A DNA stretch of 64,000 nt from a virus. Below are positions 12,501 to 18,980 of this stretch, in pieces. The DNA lies in the IMG/VR virus record IMGVR_UViG_3300007510_001324, positions 62,001-126,000 of that record; one strand, 5' to 3'. The number at the start of each line of letters is the position of its first letter. The first letter of the stretch is position 1. The translations under genes were made by a program, and so were the position numbers. The notes beneath the pieces are model-generated. The model saw only the letters and a program-made list of their open reading frames with translations. It ran no database searches and was not told the origin of the DNA.

Positions 12501-12753
12501 AGACCTAATGCCGTTTATGGATGAAACTCCTATAACGGAACAAACATTTATTGATTTTGAGTTTGTACGGGTTGATATCCCAAGAGAAAAAAACGAACCG
12601 AAGCTCCATTACTATGAGTATGATTTTGGAAATGGTCACTATTTATTCTCAGAGGAGGATAGTTTTGATGGAGTACAACTTGGGGAAGGTAAAACCTGGA
12701 AAACGGTAGGAGAACTAAAACTACTATTTATGTTATTTTTAGAAGATAAATAA
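12472..12753 (+). CDS. hypothetical protein
   Basis: 93 residues, acidic, mixed alpha/beta with many aromatic residues (HYYEYDFGNGHYLFSEED). No motif recognised. It starts within the AbrB-like gene behind GGAGAAG, so the pair is translationally coupled. Confidence 0.65.
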   Translation: MTKIKTIAIEDLMPFMDETPITEQTFIDFEFVRVDIPREKNEPKLHYYEYDFGNGHYLFSEEDSFDGVQLGEGKTWKTVGELKLLFMLFLEDK

Positions 12754-12767
12754 AAAATAACATATTA

Positions 12768-12841
12768 GCGTCCATAACTCAGCTAGGTAGAGTAGCGGAC
12801 TTTTAATCCGTCGGTCGGAGGTTCGATTCCTCCTGGGCGCA
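12768..12841 (+). tRNA. tRNA-Lys(UUU)
   Basis: GCGTCCA/TGGGCGC acceptor, anticodon arm GCGGA-CTTTTAA-TCCGT, T arm GGAGG-TTCGATT-CCTCC. Canonical. Confidence 0.95.
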
Positions 12842-12864
12842 TTCGTTTAACAAAAAGGAATAAA

Positions 12865-13062
12865 ATGAATTCAGCAGAAATACACATGCTTACTATAAAA
12901 GCAAATGTGGACAATAAGAAAATATCCGATAAAGATTTCAGAGATATAGTTAGGACTATAACCGATCTTTTTGAGGAAAAAACTGCAGAGTATAAGCCGG
13001 CAAAAAAGTCTTCTTTGGACTTTGGACCTTATGGGTACGGCGTAAGTCAAGACGATAGATAA
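12865..13062 (+). CDS. hypothetical small protein
   Basis: 65 residues, charged, helical N-terminal half and a Gly/Tyr-rich end (FGPYGYGVSQDDR). AAAAGGAA precedes the ATG. It lies between two tRNA genes, with the next tRNA starting five bases after the stop. No family recognised. Confidence 0.55.
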   Translation: MNSAEIHMLTIKANVDNKKISDKDFRDIVRTITDLFEEKTAEYKPAKKSSLDFGPYGYGVSQDDR

Positions 13063-13066
13063 ACAC

Positions 13067-13140
13067 GGGAAGGTAGCACAAGCGGTAAATGCACGGTCCT
13101 TATAAGGCTGAGACAATGAGTTCAATTCTCATCCTTCCTA
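13067..13140 (+). tRNA. tRNA-Ile(UAU)
   Basis: GGGAAGG/CCTTCCT acceptor (G1-U72), anticodon arm CGGTC-CTTATAA-GGCTG, T arm ATGAG-TTCAATT-CTCAT. Reads AUA directly, a rare case where the genome encodes UAU instead of a modified CAU. Confidence 0.92.
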
Positions 13141-13144
13141 CTTT

Positions 13145-13243
13145 GTGGGCTATCCTAATGGTAAGGAACCTGGTTGCTAACCAGACTACGGTGTAAAAGC
13201 TCTGGAGGTTCGAGTCAAGAAGGTGCAGAGACTTGACAGCCAC
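13145..13243 (+). tRNA. tRNA-Ser(GCU)-like, disrupted 3' side
   Basis: A D arm (TCC/GGA) and an anticodon arm with loop TTGCTAA fit Ser(GCU). The T loop TTCGAGT is present, but its 3' strand is replaced by a hairpin GTCAAG...CTTGAC. GTGGGCT at the 5' end pairs with AGCCAC (13238-13243) if one G is bulged. Either the T arm carries an inserted hairpin or this is a decayed gene. Confidence 0.5.
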
Positions 13244-13343
13244 TATCTAAGGCAAACGCTAAGATAAAGAGAAAGTCCACGGAGTTGGGAAACCAACACA
13301 AACGTGAAGCCGTAGGTTCCAGGTTCGAGCCCTGGCGGGAGTA
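13244..13343 (+). ncRNA. structured segment with orphan tRNA T arm
   Basis: Contains TATCT/AGATA, a GAAA tetraloop hairpin GTTGG-GAAA-CCAAC, ACGG/CCGT around it, and then a perfect T arm CCAGG-TTCGAGC-CCTGG with a following CGGGAGT strand whose 5' partner was not found. It may be the displaced 3' part of a tRNA. Confidence 0.4.
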
Positions 13344-13350
13344 TTTTATT

Positions 13351-13446
13351 ATATGCAAAGTTGTCGGGGAGCATGCCCCCGAACCAGCAGTCGGTTCATA
13401 GCTGATGGGCGAGTGGTCGTGCAAGATCGACTTTGCATATATTTTT
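13351..13446 (+). ncRNA. unidentified multi-branched RNA with 11-bp closing stem
   Basis: ATATGCAAAGT (13351-13361) pairs perfectly with ACTTTGCATAT (13430-13440) and is followed by ATTTTT. Inside are CGGGG/CCCCG, CAGC/GCTG and GTCG/CGAC hairpins. It ends directly at the first base of tRNA-Gln. The shape and U-tract suggest a discrete small RNA or attenuator. A GGGYGA...TGG segment near its 3' side resembles one in the RNA at 17164-17257. Confidence 0.55.
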
Positions 13447-13519
13447 AGGCGCGTCGTCCAATTGGTCCGGACACCGGGTTTTGGTCCCGGCAATGAGGGT
13501 TCAAGTCCTTCCGCGTCTG
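13447..13519 (+). tRNA. tRNA-Gln(UUG)
   Basis: AGGCGCG/CGCGTCT acceptor, D arm GTCC/GGAC, anticodon arm CCGGG-TTTTGGT-CCCGG, T arm GAGGG-TTCAAGT-CCTTC. Confidence 0.93.
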
Positions 13520-13549
13520 TTTGGTAAAACAAAATAAGTGGAGATTATT

Positions 13550-13786
13550 ATGGATGAAACAGCATACACTTTAAGACAGCATCTTGACAGCACACTTGAA
13601 GAATACGTAAGTTTCCAAAGGCAAAAATTTATAGAACGTGTAGAAAAGGGGACACACCTTCCTAAATTTCTTGTAAAACTACTTGCCGGACGTAGCATAA
13701 ATAAAGCAGCAGATGAAATGATTCCTGAGTTTGAACTCACTTGGAAAATGAATCAAAAAGCACGTGATATGGGGATAATAATATGA
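13550..13786 (+). CDS. hypothetical protein
   Basis: 78 residues, mostly helical and basic, with no recognised motif. Start ATG 13550 follows GGAG (13540-13543); an upstream in-frame GTG overlaps that ribosome site and is less likely. It overlaps the next gene by four bases (ATGA). Confidence 0.65.
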   Translation: MDETAYTLRQHLDSTLEEYVSFQRQKFIERVEKGTHLPKFLVKLLAGRSINKAADEMIPEFELTWKMNQKARDMGIII

Positions 13787-14037
13787 AACTACTAATGTTC
13801 CGAGGCGAGATGTTAAATGAGCCAGAGGTCATTTGCACTATAGACGAAAATACTACCGATGAGCAGCTTGAAGAAATAATCAAGAAGCTCAAAGATGATG
13901 AAGTCGAAGATGGCAGAATTCGTGGCACATGGTGGACAGAAGAGATTGACGATATGCCTAAAGTAAGTAGGTTAAAAAGTGAATATAAGATACAGCCAGG
14001 ACCAGGCGGACCAGGCGGTCCTATTGAAAGACCATAA
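13783..14037 (+). CDS. hypothetical protein with Pro/Gly tail
   Basis: 84 residues: an acidic alpha/beta N-terminal part (DENTTDEQLEEIIKKLKDDE) and a C-terminal PGPGGPGGP tail. The tail suggests a flexible or collagen-like end. No family recognised. Coupled to the preceding gene; a tRNA-Ser starts three bases after the stop. Confidence 0.6.
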   Translation: MKLLMFRGEMLNEPEVICTIDENTTDEQLEEIIKKLKDDEVEDGRIRGTWWTEEIDDMPKVSRLKSEYKIQPGPGGPGGPIERP

Positions 14038-14040
14038 CAA

Positions 14041-14126
14041 GGAGAAGTAATAGCGTAACTGGATGACCGCACCGGCCTTGAAAGCCGTTCTCTTCGGGGA
14101 TGAGGGTTCGAGTCCTTCCTTCTCCG
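14041..14126 (+). tRNA. tRNA-Ser(UGA)
   Basis: GGAGAAG/CTTCTCC acceptor, D stem GCG/CGC, anticodon loop CTTGAAA, long variable arm TCTC-TTCG-GGGA, T arm GAGGG-TTCGAGT-CCTTC. Five bases instead of two join the acceptor to the D stem, a small oddity. Confidence 0.85.
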
Positions 14127-14215
14127 CTCGCTGCAGAGTCCGGATGACACGCCCAATAGGCGAAGAGGAGTTCAACTCTCTTAAGGATAAATGCTAGTTC
14201 GAATCCACCCAGGAG
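14127..14215 (+). tRNA. degenerate tRNA-like gene
   Basis: CTCGCTG pairs with CAGGAG if one G is bulged, GTC/GAC looks like a D stem, CGCC-CAATA-GGCG sits in the anticodon position, and AAGAG..CTCTT encloses TTCAA. A second TTCGAAT loop follows without a matching 5' T-stem strand. It starts one base after the tRNA-Ser discriminator. Decayed or rearranged tRNA. Confidence 0.4.
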
Positions 14216-14239
14216 TACTAAAGAAAGGAGGTTTTTATT

Positions 14240-14956
14240 ATGTGTATGTGTATGTATACAATAGGTGATTTACACAGCAACTACTGCGGTGAGATGTCCT
14301 ATTTAAATTCCACATATTTTCCCGAAGGTAAAGACCTCAACAAAAACGACATAGTTTGCGTGTTGGGGGATTTTGGTTTTATTTTCCAACAAACACAAAG
14401 CAAACACGAAGCATACTGGCTTAATTGGCTGCATGAAAAGCCATGGACAACCGTGTTCATAGACGGTAACCATGAGAATTTTCAACGGCTTGCTAAATTA
14501 AAAACCGTTATAATGTTCGGTGGCCCGGTTGGTAAAGTAAATGATTCTGTATTCCATCTTCGCAGGGGTGAAGTTTATACCTTTGGGGATAAAAAAGTAT
14601 TTGTAATGGGCGGCGCTACTTCCATAGATAAGCTTGATAGAACACCAGGCATTTCATGGTGGAGAGAAGAAACCCCGTCTTACAAAGAAATTGATAATGG
14701 GTTCGCTAATTTAGAAAAGGTAAACTATAAAGTTGATTTTATATTTACCCATACTTTACCAACTTGGTATGCAATGCAGGTTCCAGGAATAGGCGGCAAA
14801 TTAAATGACCCGGTATGCAAGATTCTTGACGAAATAGAACTTCGTACAGAATTTAAATTCTGGTACAGCGGCCATTTTCATAAAGACCTCGAATGGGAAT
14901 CAGCCCAAGGTCAAAAAATATATACCCAATATAATGGTATAAGAAGAGTGTTCTAG
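14240..14956 (+). CDS. calcineurin-like metallophosphoesterase
   Basis: 238 residues. All metal-binding motifs are present in order: GDLHS (near residue 9), GDFG, GNHE, a His in FTHTLP, and GHFH near the C-terminus. The family hydrolyses phosphodiesters or phosphomonoesters; phage members include 2',3'-cyclic phosphodiesterases and nucleases. Because the window holds RNA end-repair enzymes, RNA 2',3'-cyclic phosphate is one possible substrate, but nothing in the sequence proves it. AGGAGG lies about eight bases before the first of three closely spaced ATGs. Confidence 0.88.
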   Translation: MCMCMYTIGDLHSNYCGEMSYLNSTYFPEGKDLNKNDIVCVLGDFGFIFQQTQSKHEAYWLNWLHEKPWTTVFIDGNHENFQRLAKLKTVIMFGGPVGKVNDSVFHLRRGEVYTFGDKKVFVMGGATSIDKLDRTPGISWWREETPSYKEIDNGFANLEKVNYKVDFIFTHTLPTWYAMQVPGIGGKLNDPVCKILDEIELRTEFKFWYSGHFHKDLEWESAQGQKIYTQYNGIRRVF

Positions 14957-14968
14957 GTTTAAATTTTA

Positions 14969-15063
14969 GCTGGGGTGGCGCAACTGGCAGACGCACCGTT
15001 AGGAGCGGGGCTTTCAGGCGCATTCGCACGCATTTGGAGGTTCAAATCCTCCCCCCGGCACCA
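14969..15063 (+). tRNA. tRNA-Leu-like with encoded CCA and compact anticodon arm
   Basis: GCTGGGG/CCCCGGC acceptor, D arm GCG/CGC and T arm GGAGG-TTCAAAT-CCTCC are class II, Leu-type. The anticodon arm is shortened: CCG-TTAGGAG-CGG or CCGTT-AGG-AGCGG, which could read UAG or AGG. The region between it and the T arm is long (about 27 nt, with GCG-CATT-CGC). CCA is encoded (15061-15063) and the next tRNA starts on the following base. Confidence 0.7.
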
Positions 15064-15137
15064 GCCCAAGTAGTCAAGTGGCCGAAGACGCTGGGTTTTC
15101 AGCCCAGTATTCGCAGGTTCGAATCCTGTCTTGGGTA
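15064..15137 (+). tRNA. tRNA-Glu(UUC)
   Basis: GCCCAAG/CTTGGGT acceptor (G1-U72), anticodon arm CTGGG-TTTTCAG-CCCAG, T arm GCAGG-TTCGAAT-CCTGT. Directly abuts the preceding tRNA. Confidence 0.94.
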
Positions 15138-15139
15138 CT

Positions 15140-15274
15140 GATAAGTAATAAGTTAAAGGTAAATTGGAAGGTTGAATAAGGCTAGCTAAAACCAGCTTTC
15201 CTTAAAAGCCAGACACTAATTACTTTCAATTCTAGATTCAAATAATAGTCAGGCGCATCGCCTGAATCTGTAAG
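15140..15274 (+). other. non-coding, hairpin-rich
   Basis: AGTAAT/ATTACT could close the segment to about 15220; TCAGGCG-CAT-CGCCTGA (15249-15265) is a perfect hairpin, and AGATTCA/TGAATCT competes with it. The stretch TCTAGATTCAAATAAT with the GGCG hairpin resembles 18023-18055, so a repeated regulatory RNA motif is possible. Confidence 0.4.
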
Positions 15275-15308
15275 GTGGAACAAGCGCATTGCGTTCCGCT
15301 ATTTTTAT
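15275..15308 (+). terminator. intrinsic terminator of a tRNA group
   Basis: GTGGAAC (15275-15281) pairs with GTTCCGC (15293-15299), followed by TATTTTTATT. Confidence 0.8.
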
Positions 15309-15546
15309 TAATTATATTATTAAATATTTAATTACCTAAAACCCGTAGCACGAAACTAAATCTTTAGAAAAGTCCAATTGGATATAGTATTTACCAATTT
15401 TTAAACACATTTATTCTATAAAAAATGATTTTTATAAAATAATTGATATATAAAAATTTCAAATACCATACAATTAGACATTTCTCACAGATAGTTACTC
15501 ACGAGCTACCTCTTTACCCAATTAAATATTAATTAATATAATTAAT
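15307..15546 (+). repeat. AT-rich domain closed by a long inverted repeat
   Basis: 15307-15334 and 15520-15546 are reverse complements over about 23 of 27 bases. The enclosed ~185 nt are very AT-rich and contain TATAAAAA/TTTTTATA flanked by TTATT/AATAA, and GTAGC/GCTAC. No coding frame. It could be a replication origin, a large regulatory RNA 5' of the HD-domain gene, or a recombination remnant. Confidence 0.5.
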
Positions 15547-15622
15547 AAAATCCACTCGCTCTCACGCCATCCCAAGAGGATGACCAAAGTAGAATTGAAT
15601 AAGTTATAAACATAGAGGATAT

Positions 15623-16327
15623 ATGAAGGACTATAAAGAATTCCTAGAGCACCCACTATTGGAAGCTTTTAAAGCGGCCGCTCCTGGAACAGTAAAGCAC
15701 AGCGAACAAACCGCTGGTCTTGCTGAGGCAATCGCAGCTGAATTGCCCGGCACAGATAAAGAGTTGTTAAAGCTTGCTGCACTATTCCACGATGTAGGTA
15801 AGATGAAACATCCTTTGCATTTTACCGAAAATCAGGATGAACACAATATACATGATGATTTAAAACCAGCAATGTCATACCAATTAGTTAGCCGCCATGC
15901 AAGCGACACCGCAGAAATCTTGTTGCAAAATGATTTTCCTTCAGAAGTCATTAAAGTCGCAATGCAGCATCATGGTACTACTATTATTATGCCATTTTTT
16001 GAAAAATCAGACAAGAAAAATCCTGAAGCATTCCGTTACAAGACTACAAAACCAGAAACAACAGAAGCTTGTATCTTAATGATCTGTGACGGCATAGATG
16101 CTGCCGCTAGAAGTTTATTCCTAGCGGGAAAACTCAATAAACCTAAGGAAAGGGTTGATTTAATTGAATCCAAGATCAATCAACTCGCGGATGATGAACA
16201 GCTAGATGAACTCAAAGTAAAAGAGCTAAGGGTTATAAAGGCTGTTCTTAAAAAAGAACTCGACTCTCAGTATCATAATAGAGTCGATTACAACCCGGAA
16301 AAAGAAGAAGCAAATAAGGATAAGTAA
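15623..16327 (+). CDS. PgpH-type HD phosphodiesterase (c-di-AMP hydrolase-like)
   Basis: 234 residues that match only the cytosolic HD domain of the 7TM-HD protein PgpH, without the membrane part. The metal ligands H26, H56-D57, H92, H106-H107 and D146 are all present, and PgpH-specific motifs are kept: FTENQ with IHDDLKP, QHHGTT, a FRY..TKP segment and a C-terminal VKELRVIKAVL...HNRVDY. PgpH cleaves cyclic di-AMP to pApA. A soluble phage version could lower host c-di-AMP or degrade cyclic-dinucleotide defence signals; both are inference. A TAATG junction couples it to the next gene. Confidence 0.85.
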   Translation: MKDYKEFLEHPLLEAFKAAAPGTVKHSEQTAGLAEAIAAELPGTDKELLKLAALFHDVGKMKHPLHFTENQDEHNIHDDLKPAMSYQLVSRHASDTAEILLQNDFPSEVIKVAMQHHGTTIIMPFFEKSDKKNPEAFRYKTTKPETTEACILMICDGIDAAARSLFLAGKLNKPKERVDLIESKINQLADDEQLDELKVKELRVIKAVLKKELDSQYHNRVDYNPEKEEANKDK

Positions 16328-17157
16328 TGCATACTGACCTAGTTAAGGAAAAATTCGAAAAAATCGGCGCACGGGCAAAGGTTCGAGTTAACGATCTTTG
16401 GCGTCGTAATGTAACAGTAGATATCCGCCGAGATGGGCAAGGAGAATTTTTCGATATCATCCTCAACAACAAAGATATCGAGATGCATGTTCTTGATGCG
16501 CAGCCGGTTGATCGTCATCTGTTATTGATGATCCGTGACCCGGATAACCCTAAAGCACGTTTTCTGTGTGGGCACGATGAACGTAATTGGTTTACTGCCG
16601 CAATACCAGAAACCGCTGGAGCCTCCAACGTGCGTGAAGCCAAACAGGCCCTTAAACCGAAAGAGCTTGTAGAAATTGAAGCACAAGCAGGGGTTAAAGG
16701 AAAAGATCTGCACAAGCGTAGGCGTAAAATGAAAGATGGTCGGAAAATTATCCGACAAGGAGAATTCTGTTTCGTACCGAAGCCGTACTTCGATCCTGAT
16801 AGTGGCTCTACTATTATCCACGAAAAAGAACCACTGGCGCAGGGCGGCAATCCTCATACCGCTGATTACCTCATGCGTTTTGGTGGAACCGTTACTTATA
16901 CTGGGCGCAGCCATAAATATGGCGGACCTTCCTTCTCTAATCTATCTGAAGAGCAATACCAGAAGCTCATTAGAGAAAACAAAGATGCTCGTCGTATAGT
17001 TTTTGAAAGACGAGTACGGGATCCCAAAGTATACGTAAAAGGACGTATAACCCACGACGAACACGCGACTGTAGACCTTGGAAATATTTGGCATCTTGTC
17101 ATAGTTAACACCGAAGGCAGGGCGGCCGCAGCACGGAACGTAATATTCCTAGACTAA
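16327..17157 (+). CDS. conserved hypothetical protein
   Basis: 276 residues, basic, rich in Arg/Lys and beta-strand-like (VTVDIRRDGQGEFFDIIL), with ERNWFTAAIP and YTGRSHKYGG segments. No catalytic motif recognised. Codon use is like the structural genes. It is translated with the PgpH-like gene, so the two may act together. I do not recognise the family. Confidence 0.75.
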   Translation: MHTDLVKEKFEKIGARAKVRVNDLWRRNVTVDIRRDGQGEFFDIILNNKDIEMHVLDAQPVDRHLLLMIRDPDNPKARFLCGHDERNWFTAAIPETAGASNVREAKQALKPKELVEIEAQAGVKGKDLHKRRRKMKDGRKIIRQGEFCFVPKPYFDPDSGSTIIHEKEPLAQGGNPHTADYLMRFGGTVTYTGRSHKYGGPSFSNLSEEQYQKLIRENKDARRIVFERRVRDPKVYVKGRITHDEHATVDLGNIWHLVIVNTEGRAAAARNVIFLD

Positions 17158-17163
17158 TAAATC

Positions 17164-17257
17164 ACGAATGAAAACAGGCGTACGACTGGGCCTCGATGAA
17201 GTGAGCTAGGCCCAGCATGCTTTAGGGTGATCTGGCAGCGGAGAGGCTTTCATTCGT
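17164..17257 (+). ncRNA. unidentified structured RNA, ~94 nt
   Basis: ACGAATGAAA (17164-17173) pairs perfectly with TTTCATTCGT (17248-17257). Inside, CTGGGCCT (17186)/AGGCCCAG (17208) forms an 8-bp hairpin, leaving GGGTGATCTGGCAGCGG single-stranded near the 3' side. It ends just before the HNH gene start and may control or accompany it. No riboswitch or ribozyme family recognised. Confidence 0.55.
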
Positions 17258-17276
17258 TTCAATGAAAAGGTTAATA

Positions 17277-17732
17277 ATGTGGAAAATCAAAAATATAATA
17301 AAACAAAACCAGTACAATTATTGTTCTACTATCCCAACACACCCGAAAGCCACTAAGAAGGGTTATGTGTATTTGCATCGTGTTCTTATAGAAAATGAGT
17401 TGGGCAGGCAGCTCACAGAAGATGAAATAGTTCATCATATAGATAATAATGGGCACAATAACGTTTTAAACAATTTAGAACTGATGACAAGGAAAGCGCA
17501 TACCAAATACCATAGCGCGGGTAGAGGTGTTTCCATGGTAAAGTTAAAATGCCCAAATTGCGGTACGGTTTTTATCAAGGCCAAAAGAAGATTAAAAAAT
17601 AGCCTTGCTTGCTGTTCTAGAAGATGTGGTACAATTATATCTTATAAATTCAGAAAGAAGGGAGAACCTGTACCAAGAGAAAAACTTTTGGAATCAGCTA
17701 TTATGCATGAGTTTAATTCCAAGCACCCATAG
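17277..17732 (+). CDS. HNH homing-type endonuclease
   Basis: 151 residues from ATG 17277, chosen because AAAGG precedes it; an ATG at 17262 has no ribosome site. The HNH core is IVHHIDNNGHNNVLNNLEL, typical of phage free-standing homing endonucleases, followed by a CPNC...CCSRRC zinc finger. Its last ten bases are the first ten of tRNA-Arg, so the gene is locked into the tRNA cluster, consistent with insertion beside a tRNA. Confidence 0.9.
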   Translation: MWKIKNIIKQNQYNYCSTIPTHPKATKKGYVYLHRVLIENELGRQLTEDEIVHHIDNNGHNNVLNNLELMTRKAHTKYHSAGRGVSMVKLKCPNCGTVFIKAKRRLKNSLACCSRRCGTIISYKFRKKGEPVPREKLLESAIMHEFNSKHP

Positions 17733-17796
17733 CTCAATTGGATAGAGCCACTGATTACGGATCAGAAGGTTGGGAGTTCGAATCTTCCTGGGTGTA
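17723..17796 (+). tRNA. tRNA-Arg(ACG)
   Basis: GCACCCA/TGGGTGT acceptor, D arm GCTC/GAGC, anticodon loop TTACGGA, T arm GGGAG-TTCGAAT-CTTCC. A34 would need deamination to inosine by the host. Overlaps the end of the HNH gene. Confidence 0.93.
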
Positions 17797-17801
17797 TTTA
17801 C

Positions 17802-17882
17802 GCCGGTGTCCCATAGCGGTCGATTGGAGCTGCCTTGTAAGCAGCCGGGCAACCCGCAGGGGTTCGAATCCCTTCACCGGCT
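17802..17882 (+). tRNA. tRNA-Thr(UGU) with long variable arm
   Basis: GCCGGTG/CACCGGC acceptor, anticodon arm GCTGC-CTTGTAA-GCAGC (UGU), T arm AGGGG-TTCGAAT-CCCTT. The variable region CGGG-CAA-CCCG and three-pair D stem are class II, as in Ser or Leu tRNAs, which is unusual for Thr. Confidence 0.85.
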
Positions 17883-17887
17883 TTCAT

Positions 17888-18014
17888 GCGGGCGTGGTAT
17901 AGTAGGAGTACTCCTTTCTGCGTACGGGTCGTGTTCTGATCAGGCACGGATAAACGGGTAGACGATCTCTACTCCTGTGACCAAGGAACGCTGGTTCAAA
18001 TCCAGTCGCCCGCA
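17888..18014 (+). tRNA. tRNA-like (Gly-type arms) with ~55 extra nt
   Basis: 127 nt. Acceptor GCGGGCG/CGCCCGC and T arm GCTGG-TTCAAAT-CCAGT are perfect, and the 5' D arm resembles tRNA-Gly. The anticodon stem can be TCCTT/AAGGA enclosing a very long loop, or TCCT-GTGACCA-AGGA after an insertion between D and anticodon arms. The string TACTCCT occurs at both ends of the extra segment, like a short direct repeat. CGTG/CACG forms a hairpin inside. Confidence 0.6.
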
Positions 18015-18022
18015 ATATATTT

Positions 18023-18175
18023 CTAGAATTCAATAATTAGGGCGCAACGCCCTGACTGACTTATTACCTTCATCCAGTATGTTTTACTGAAGGGGTGGCC
18101 CATAGCGCCACCACGGTACTCTGGGTGGCCGATGCCACCACCTCGTCTACCGAACATCCGACACCGGAAAGGTGC
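18023..18175 (+). other. non-coding string of hairpins
   Basis: AGGGCG-CAA-CGCCCT (18039-18053), CAGTA-TGTTT-TACTG inside CCTTC/GAAGG, then two near-copies of GGTGGC...GCCACC and CACC-GGAAA-GGTG. The array follows a tRNA group and precedes a promoter, so it may terminate or protect the tRNA transcript. Confidence 0.4.
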
Positions 18176-18213
18176 AAGTAGAAATATAAAAATAAAAAAA
18201 AATAAAAATATTG

Positions 18214-18222
18214 TGGTATAAG
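18214..18222 (+). promoter_or_regulatory. extended -10 promoter
   Basis: TG-G-TATAAG in the same TTGTGGTATAAG context as at 4963-4974, downstream of an A-rich stretch that could act as an UP element. It would start the operon of the SLOG, HD and NADAR genes. Confidence 0.6.
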
Positions 18223-18281
18223 TAAAGTAGTTTATACATGGCGTATAGATTTTTACTATAAAGCAAAAAAGGTAGTATTAT

Positions 18282-18980
18282 ATGATAAAACTGATGTCCG
18301 GGGGCGCTATCGGGGCTGATACATGTTGGGCAAAAGCAGGAAAAAGACACAATTGTTTCACATACGGTTTAACCTTTCCTGGCCATAAAGTGTTAAAACC
18401 AGCAGCCCCAAGATTAGTACTTAAGGGAGAGCTATTCTTAGCTGATAACGAATTAAAACGCGTATCTCACATACTAAACAGGTCTTTTCCTTGCAAAAGT
18501 AAATTTTCTACTAACCTGTTAAGGCGTAATTTTTACCAGATTGCGCCCGAACAACTAAAGAACTTTTTCGGTGTATCGCAGGCAGTTTACGCAGTGGGGT
18601 ATATAGATAAAAAAGGCAACGTTGCCGGAGGTACCGCTTGGGCAATAGAATTTGCTAAAGACAAGATGAAATTAGCTAAGAACAAAACTAGCAATCTGTA
18701 CTCATCCATAAGCAAAAGACACTGGATAAACGTATTCAGCCCAAAAATTGGTAGATTGGAAGACGATTTAATTTATCCAATACTTTTATTCGACCAAAAC
18801 GCTGGCCAATGGAAACGCTGGTTTGACGGTCCAAGTTATAGACCTAATTGGAGAGTAGTAGATATAAATAAATTTAAATTAAATGAAAAATGCCCTTATT
18901 CCCTGATAACCGCAATAGGATCAAGAGAATTAACAAGCGAAGGTAAAAACGCCATAGAGGAGATATTTAAAGATGATTAG
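18282..18980 (+). CDS. SLOG-superfamily nucleotide-binding protein
   Basis: 232 residues. The start LMSGGAIGADTCWAKAG is the glycine-rich nucleotide-binding loop of SLOG/LOG-DprA proteins, and VAGGTAWAIEFAKD around residue 110 matches their second conserved loop. SLOG proteins bind or process nucleotide ligands and appear in NAD-linked defence systems such as Thoeris. Whether this one is an enzyme or a ligand sponge is not clear. It overlaps the HD gene by eight bases. Confidence 0.75.
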   Translation: MIKLMSGGAIGADTCWAKAGKRHNCFTYGLTFPGHKVLKPAAPRLVLKGELFLADNELKRVSHILNRSFPCKSKFSTNLLRRNFYQIAPEQLKNFFGVSQAVYAVGYIDKKGNVAGGTAWAIEFAKDKMKLAKNKTSNLYSSISKRHWINVFSPKIGRLEDDLIYPILLFDQNAGQWKRWFDGPSYRPNWRVVDINKFKLNEKCPYSLITAIGSRELTSEGKNAIEEIFKDD

